From: Ipomoea triloba
Taxonomy: Eukaryota; Streptophyta; Magnoliopsida; Solanales; Convolvulaceae
NCBI RefSeq assembly: GCF_003576645.1
Contig: NC_044920.1
Span: forward strand, 14,453,865 to 14,517,864
DNA: 64,000 bases
Direction of reading: 5' to 3'
Program-made: the position numbers and the translations under genes
Notes under the pieces: model-generated
The model's input: the letters and a program-made list of their open reading frames with translations, nothing else
Database searches by the model: none
Told to the model about the DNA's origin: nothing
Part shown: positions 58,548 to 64,000 of the stretch, one piece after another
Position numbering within the stretch: the stretch's first letter is position 1
Layout: each line of letters opens with the position of its first letter

Positions 58548-59827
58548 TGATAAGCTCCCAAGATGGCTTAGTATTAAGGTCTATATCAGGGTGAATTGAT
58601 AGCAAAACTAGTGTCTTTTTGTGACTAATCTATGGTAATTTATGCTCTAATGAGTTGACTACGTGCAAAGCTATCTCTTGTATGTTTTAGAATGCTTTAC
58701 AGGTCCTGGGAACCACTCGGCAAGGCATAAGGACATAACGAGCATTTGGAGCAAAGAAGAAGTCTCGGGATGGCAAGGATGTGCAATCCACGCGTGGAGC
58801 AAACATGGACTGGACATGCGGAAGGAAAATTAATAAAGGCAATTTTGGGAAGGCTATTTAAGGAAGCCAGTTACGATTTTTCAGAGGATAACAGTTCGAA
58901 AGTTTTTTTTAGACAATCTTAGAATTACAATTCTTAGAGAGAAATTTAGAGAGAGAAACACTTAGAGATCCAAGTTGGTGAAGGATTGGAGATCAAGTTG
59001 GATTGAAGCTTGTATTTCACATTTCCAAGGTGAATTCTATCTTTAATTTCATTTCCATTTCAATTTCTATTTGCAATTCACAGTGTTCTAGATTGAATTA
59101 GGTTTTATGATTTTGAATCCATGAATATTTGTGGCTAATCCCTTCTAGGGATTAACTTGTGTGAAGCTATGCTTGCTTAGTGTGATTTCTCATTTGTATT
59201 GATGGAATTTGATTCATGTTGTGTTGGAGATCTATTCTTGTCTTTGATTGTTAAATTGATTTGATCCTAAGTAGATTTGGCTAATCTCTTAGGAGAATGA
59301 GATCTTGATTCTATCCTAAGTTGATATGAGTTTAGAGATAGCTTTTGCAATCTTAGATCTTATGGATTTCTATGATTGGGAATAGTAGGAATGTGTGAAG
59401 CTTAGGTGTTTGATAAAATGTCTCTTAGGACTTTTGGTTGCTAATAAGTACTCCTAAGCCTATGAAGCCTTAATACACAAATGTGGAAGGGGATTATGAG
59501 ATCACACTCTTTAATAGCCAACATGATTGAATCAGTATTCCATTACTTAAGACATGCCGTGAGGCAACATAGCTAGGACAATTCATTCCCTTGTTTACTA
59601 CTATTTGTTACTTCAATTTTGTTTACCTTACTCGATTACAAACTCTCCAATTACAAATGCCACTACACACTCTTCAACAACCTCACATGTTACATTACGC
59701 ATTTACATGAATCAAAGCTAAGTAATCTTTCGCATTGCCTCCTTCGAGACCGACACTCGGGGAGTCTTGACTCTTCGTTTTATCTATTTCATCTTTCCAT
59801 CTCACCACATAAACTATATCAACTTCA
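58548..59827 (+). repeat. 3' LTR of the Athila-like element
   Basis: 1280 bp. Preceded by GTGTGAAAACT and followed by TSD ACTAT. Lacks about 50 bp of the palindromic-repeat segment of the 5' LTR. Confidence 0.9.
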
Positions 59828-59880
59828 ACTATAAATTGTAAATCCAAATTCTATATATATATATATATATATATATAGAT

Positions 59881-60136
59881 AGATTTTGGTTCAAATGCGG
59901 CCATGCTCTCCCGTGCGGCCGTGCGGTCACACACCACTCAATGTTACGAAATACACCACTCAATGTTAAGAAACACACCACAATGAAACACAATGAAACA
60001 CACCACAATGTTAAGAAACACACCACAGTGCATATTTGTGTGGTGTGCTTCTTAACATTGAGTGGTGTATTTCGTAACATTGAGTGGTGTGTGAACCGCA
60101 CGGCCGCACGGGAGAGCACGGCCACACCTGAACATG

Positions 60137-60141
<5 letters not shown>
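59881..60141. mobile_element. Foldback MITE, 261 bp, in TA repeats
   Basis: Arms of about 105 bp are almost perfect complements: TGCTCTCCCGTGCGGCCGTG, then CACACCACTCAATGTTACGA, AATACACCACTCAATGTTAA on each. The loop contains further copies of CACACCACAATG. Flanked by (TA)n on both sides (target TA). No coding capacity; GC-rich arms in AT-rich DNA. Confidence 0.9.
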
Positions 60142-60235
<94 letters not shown>

Positions 60236-60527
60236 NNNNNNNNNNNNNNNNNNNNNNNNNNNNNNNNNNNNNNNNNNNNNNNNNNNNNNNNNNNNNNNNN
60301 NNNNNNNNNNNNNNNNNNNNNNNNNNNNNNNNNNNNNNNNNNNNNNNNNNNNNNNNNNNNNNNNNNNNNNNNNNNNNNNNNNNNNNNNNNNNNNNNNNNN
60401 NNNNNNNNNNNNNNNNNNNNNNNNNNNNNNNNNNNNNNNNNNNNNNNNNNNNNNNNNNNNNNNNNNNNNNNNNNNNNNNNNNNNNNNNNNNNNNNNNNNN
60501 NNNNNNNNNNNNNNNNNNNNNNNNNNN

Positions 60528-60584
<57 letters not shown>
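60142..60584. repeat. (TA)n microsatellite with assembly gap 60236-60527
   Basis: At least 47 TA units before and 28 after a 292-N gap. All frames are artefacts. Confidence 0.95.
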
Positions 60585-60585
<1 letters not shown>

Positions 60586-61597
60586 TGAAGTTCAAAAAAA
60601 TTTAGTATATTGTATAAATGATTCGTTATTGACTTATGGATTGATACATTATGTATTTGATTATTTATTAGTTATTATTGTGTTTAAAAAATTACAAATG
60701 CATTAATATATTTAAACTATCCAAATTAAATTATTTTAGTATACACTTATTACCTTTTTATAATTTTTATTTGAATTTTAAATTTTTAAAATTCTACGGG
60801 CCCCTGCCAAGGCCCGCAGGCTTAAGGCAAGGCGGGGTGGGCCGACCTCCCATAGGCCTGTATTTTGGCAGGCTTTTTAACCTACTCCCGCCATATGGCG
60901 GGCTTTGGCGGGCCCCGCCTTGTCGGCCCGTTTCGACATCTCTTGTTATTAGGGCTAGGGTTTAGATATTGATATGGTGGGGGAGTTGTATTGGTGTAGT
61001 GGTGGATTGTGGTGGCAGATGTTGTGAGGTGGTGTGGAAGTGGTTGTGCATTGAGGTGGTTGTTGCGGCTTGTAGATGTGGTATTTGTGCATTGGTGTTA
61101 CAGTGCCAGTTTATTATTGTCGTAGTTCTGGCGCATTCTACTATTACTCCTGTTAGTTGTGGTTCATTATACTATCATTAGGCCTTGTTTGTTGTTGAGT
61201 TTTGTTTTGTTTTGTTTTGTTTTTGTTTTGTTTTTTTTTTTTCTTCTGGGAGTAGATGTTAGTATTAGTGATTGCAAATAGTTGTTTGTTTCCATCCATA
61301 TTGTTAGAGAAAAAACAAGTTTGGAAAGTGTAGTAGGGAAGGGATGTTCGTCTTTTTTTTTTTTTTTTTTTTTTNTTTTTTTTTTTTTTTTTTTTTTTTG
61401 TCACAGTTGGATGCTTCTAAGTGGACTAATTTTCTCTTGGCAATATATTTCATATTATATTATACTAGTAATATCCTTAATTTTAGCAGATAGATGCATA
61501 GATCACAACCATGCATCTCTTGATTTTAATGGTCCAAATTATACCACAATTCTTACTTGGGACATGGTTCTCATGGGAGGTAGACGCTTGGAATATA

Positions 61598-62215
61598 TAC
61601 ACAAGCAATAATGCAATATATTAATTAATTAAAGAAAAATATTACTCGCCACTCCTTAAAATTATTTATTATAAGTCCATTTTTTTTTGTTTTTTTTTTT
61701 TGATATCACAATCTCCATATAAAATACTCTCTCTGTCTCATTTTATGTGTCTGGTTCAGTTAACTAGGCTTGAATGAAGTTATTTTCAATTTAATTTTTC
61801 ATAATATTAAATTTAATATTAGTATACAAAATATATATATTTAGAAACTATATTAAAAGTATTATTAAACACAAAACGTCAAATTTAAAAATAAGTACAA
61901 AATACTAAGGAAGATAAACAAAGAAGAAAGATTTGCTTTGACCAATGAAAAATTAAATAATAAGTAGGACAGATAAAATGACACATGGAGTATTATTATT
62001 CACAAGTCTAAAATCTATGATTTTTTAAATAAAAATTTTCATTTAATTACAAGTGAATTGATTAATCTCATCAAGTGATCAATAATAAAAATATAAAATG
62101 TTCTTGTAACAATTAAATACAAAAGAGAATTATATCAATAATGCCGTAATGATTGGAATATTAATAAAATGTTGGCACCTCGGTTAAATTAGAGGTGGTA
62201 AAATTCTGCAATTGT
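61598..62215. repeat. Block C, continued
   Basis: Resumes block C after the 13-kb insertion: ATACACAAGCAATAATGCAA, CTCGCCACTCCTTAAAATTA, then after a Stowaway MITE TGAATTGATTAATCTCATCA and TAATGATTGGAATA...GTTGGCACCTCGGTTAAAT, matching 23345-23390 and 24960-24990. The match stops at about 62215, before the part next to the TPS TATA box. Confidence 0.7.
61727..61990. mobile_element. Stowaway-like MITE 3
   Basis: CTCTCTCTGTCTCATTTTAT at the left and, from the other strand, CTCCATGTGTCATTTTATCT at the right, flanked by TA (61725-61726, 61991-61992). Confidence 0.8.
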
Positions 62216-62485
62216 TATACCATGGACCATAGTTCATATTGCATTGTAAGGATTGATACAAAAATTCTGTACCTTTAGTTAACACATTATGTACCTACAC
62301 TAAACAGTTTATGTACATGTAAACAAATAATTTAATAATTGTTAACACATAATATGATAACTACAAGTATAACAACTTTCAACTGCAGGTACAAAATGCG
62401 TCAGCTATAGATACAAAATCTGAAGGTTATTTTTGGACCAGGGTCTACAATGCAAGGTAGACCCTAGTTCATAATATAATTTGCC
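62215..62485. mobile_element. Worn MITE related to 31208-31448
   Basis: ACCATGGACCATAGTTCATA at the left and GGACCAGGGTCTACAATGCA at the right, with several GTACCT/ACAAAAT words between, recall the foldback at 31208 but no longer pair well. Confidence 0.4.
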
Positions 62486-63473
62486 CAAATCCATCCCAGG
62501 CTTGGACCATTTCTGTTTCGGGTCCGAGCAGGGCCTAGGCTGATTTCGAATTGGGTGTTAAAAAAAATAGCATAAATGACATTTTAAGTGGTTATTTTGT
62601 GGTACAAATATATGTGGTCGGGATCTACTTCCGATTTGGGTCGGTCAAAGTGGATTCGGGTTCTTCGTAGTTAGACAAAGAGATTGATATATTGTATGCA
62701 CAAAACAGATAATGGGTGAATGAGAAATTGGTTCTCATAGTTGACCCATTTGAATTGGAAAAATGGAGGAAAACCTTTAAAGTAGCTTTTGTCCTACATT
62801 GGTTTGGGAAGTGGGTTTGCACCACTATTTATACAAGAGCCATTCTAAGGCTTATTGAATTGTATAGCATAGAGGCTCTCTCTCACAAGTAGGGGGTAAA
62901 TCAAATCTCAAAATGAACCTGAAAAAGATTCATTTGTGGCCTTTTTTTTAATTTGGCCTTAATTCCAATTTTAATTTTCTGAATTAATTAAGTAGTGGTA
63001 TGTTGTTACAGAGGTTATAAGTCTGATTTAATTATTAGATTAATGTCATGATTAAATGTTATTTAATCCTACAACTCCTATATATATGTTCCAGGTTGAG
63101 CAGCAGATTTTGTACAACAACAGCAAGCAATACACACACAGAAATTCGTTTTCTCCCCTCGAAACTCTGCTCTTCCTTTGTTCAAGCCATCTGTGTTCAT
63201 CCCGCATTCTTGTTCGCTGGGTTCCAAGTTTGAGTGCTCAAACGTTGGAATCATAGTACGTTTTTATCCTGGGAAACCTAGACTGCAACGCTCCTAGCAC
63301 CCGTGAGGCAGTAAATAAGGTTTATCTTAATCTTTCATAGGTTAATTTACAAAATATTTAATCTTTAGTGGGTTATTATTTTCTCCATTTTTCAGGGAAA
63401 TTCGAAGCATATTTTCCTATGAGCTTAAAACCATAGTTTACCCATTTTCTTCATTCTTGAATTTCTTGAAGAA
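62486..63473 (+). other. Probable leader/LTR side of a Tork-like copia element
   Basis: No gene. TATTTATACAAGAGCC (62826) could be an LTR TATA box, and pyrimidine-rich TTTTCTCCCCTCGAAACTCTG (63149) a transcribed leader. A possible leader intron with GGTTTATCTTAATC at 63319 and an acceptor TTTTTCAG at 63388 precedes the gag ATG. LTR limits and primer site could not be fixed. Confidence 0.4.
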
Positions 63474-64000
63474 ATGGAGAACCCCGCACTTCCAATTCAC
63501 AATGGGTATGAGAATGTTGTTGCTGAGAACAACAGTGGAGGGAATGACAACAATGTTGCACATTCTCAGGCACCGGTGAACGCTGGTTCACAGGACGGTG
63601 TTAGCATTGAGGGATATATCCCTACGATGCGGGTACCTACGGTACCAAGTGGTTCGCCCGAAAGGCAGGAGAAGTTCACTAGTTCAAACTTCAAGAGGTG
63701 TCAGCAAAAGATACTGTTCTACCTAGCAACTCTGGATTTGGCACGATTCTTGACCGAAAGGGTTCCTGAGTTGAAGGAACATGATCCACAATCCGTGATG
63801 GCGGTTGGGATTTGAAAGGACTCGGACTTCCTTTGCCGCAAATACATCCTGAACGGGGTGTGTGATGCCCTTTACGATGTATATCGTAAAATTGCCACAA
63901 CAAAGGCGCTGTGGGAAGCTTTGGATCACAAGTATACAAGCGAGGATGCCGACGCAAAGAAATTCGTTGTTGGCAGGTTCCTTGACTTTAAAATGGTTGA
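63474..64000 (+). pseudogene. Tork-like copia gag, 5' part, broken
   Basis: ATG at 63474. After an Asn-rich start the frame has EKFTSSNFKRCQQKILFYLA and LDLARFLTERVPE, the UBN2-type gag N-terminus of Tork-like copia elements, with Cys where relatives have Trp (KRWQQK). A TGA at 63813-63815 falls where relatives have Trp, and the frame goes on (DFLCRKYILNGVCDALYDVY, KKFVVGRFLDFKMV) to the window edge. The rest of the element lies outside. Confidence 0.85.

Larger units (their letters stand above)
49871..59827 (+). mobile_element. Athila-like Ty3 element, 9.96 kb, lacking RT and integrase
   Basis: LTRs 49871-51200 (1330 bp) and 58548-59827 (1280 bp), TSD ACTAT at 49866-49870 and 59828-59832. 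Primer site like GCGCCGTTGCTGGGG just inside. Order: gag-protease frame (51480-53993), a noncoding spacer, then an Athila ORF1/env-position frame (55277-56575). There is no reverse transcriptase, RNase H or integrase between them. Therefore non-autonomous. LTRs have many small differences, so it is older than the three copia insertions. Confidence 0.9.
49567..60944. mobile_element. hAT element with Athila-like insertion
   Basis: Ends TATAGTCGTCAAAATGGG and, from the other strand, AAGAGATGTCGAAACGGG, then GC-rich GGGC/GCCC words on both sides (CCCGCGGGCTTTGG; GGCGGGCTTTGGCGGGCC). TSD GTTATTGG (49559-49566) against GTTATTAG (60945-60952). Own sequence 49567-49865 plus 59833-60944; no transposase. 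Same terminal family as 35145-35265. Confidence 0.75.
48556..61589. mobile_element. Terminal-repeat element interrupting block C (host of the hAT/Athila nest)
   Basis: Ends share TCTGGTTCATATGAGAATCA (left) and TCTACCTCCCATGAGAACCA (right, other strand). Flanks GGAGTATA (48548-48555) and GGAATATA (61590-61597) fit an 8-9 bp TSD with one change, and block A shows the uninterrupted site at about 10812. Its own sequence is 48556-49566 plus 60945-61589, about 1.65 kb, with GTGCAT-rich text, T runs and telomere-like words. Ends resemble the element at 3486-5625. Confidence 0.6.

Noticed and set aside
61153..61611. Lys-rich and Phe-rich frames on the two strands
   Set aside because: They read through poly-T with an N at 61375; the rest is the right arm of a transposon.

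Overview
This is a transposon-dense, AT-rich nuclear segment from a flowering plant, almost certainly a dicot and probably an asterid. Convolvulaceae or another Solanales/Lamiales family is my guess, but the sequence does not prove it. The evidence is a seven-exon plant terpene synthase with plant-type introns, Ty1/copia and Athila-type LTR retrotransposons, CACTA, Mutator-like (MULE), hAT and Stowaway DNA elements, tRNA-derived SINEs and long (TA)n microsatellites. There are four assembly gaps (760-855, 5865-6085, 31585-32289, 60236-60527). I see no bacterial, organellar or viral genes and no CRISPR array.

The only gene that looks intact is a sesquiterpene synthase (TPS-a type) on the + strand at 25279-28676. 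It has seven exons, a predicted 560 residues, and the RRx8W, DDxxD and NSE/DTE motifs.

Layout. 1-3400: remnants of three copia elements (SIRE-like, a second RT fragment, and a worn relative of the 17-23 kb element). 3486-5625: non-autonomous element with imperfect inverted ends. 5640-6135: TA satellite with a gap. 6280-23536: block A, a gene-less copy of terpene-synthase upstream DNA, interrupted by MITEs, SINEs, a 5.06-kb copia element (11818-16877, itself holding a 1.44-kb MULE with exon-like cargo) and a 6.0-kb degenerate copia element (16990-22990). 23545-25110: block B, a tandem repeat of the end of block A, leading into the gene. 28677-29836: 3' flank. 29837-35458: a CACTA element holding hAT transposase fragments, an LTR-like segment, a Stowaway MITE and tandem repeats. 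35459-37550: LTR-retrotransposon remnants. 37551-48555, continuing at 61598-62215: block C, a third copy of the same upstream DNA, holding a 4.0-kb minus-strand copia element with 115-bp LTRs, a 3.7-kb MULE with a nested hAT and solo LTR, and a 13-kb nest (terminal-repeat element > hAT > Athila-like element). 62216-64000: another MITE-like segment, then the start of a Tork-like copia element that runs off the end.

Taken together, one terpene synthase gene sits among three copies of its own upstream DNA, and those copies have been heavily colonised by transposons. Removing the insertions (each defined by its target-site duplication, TSD) leaves two tandem copies of about 1.29 kb just upstream of the gene. 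Several elements have nearly identical LTRs yet lack a working coding region, so they look non-autonomous and mobilised in trans.
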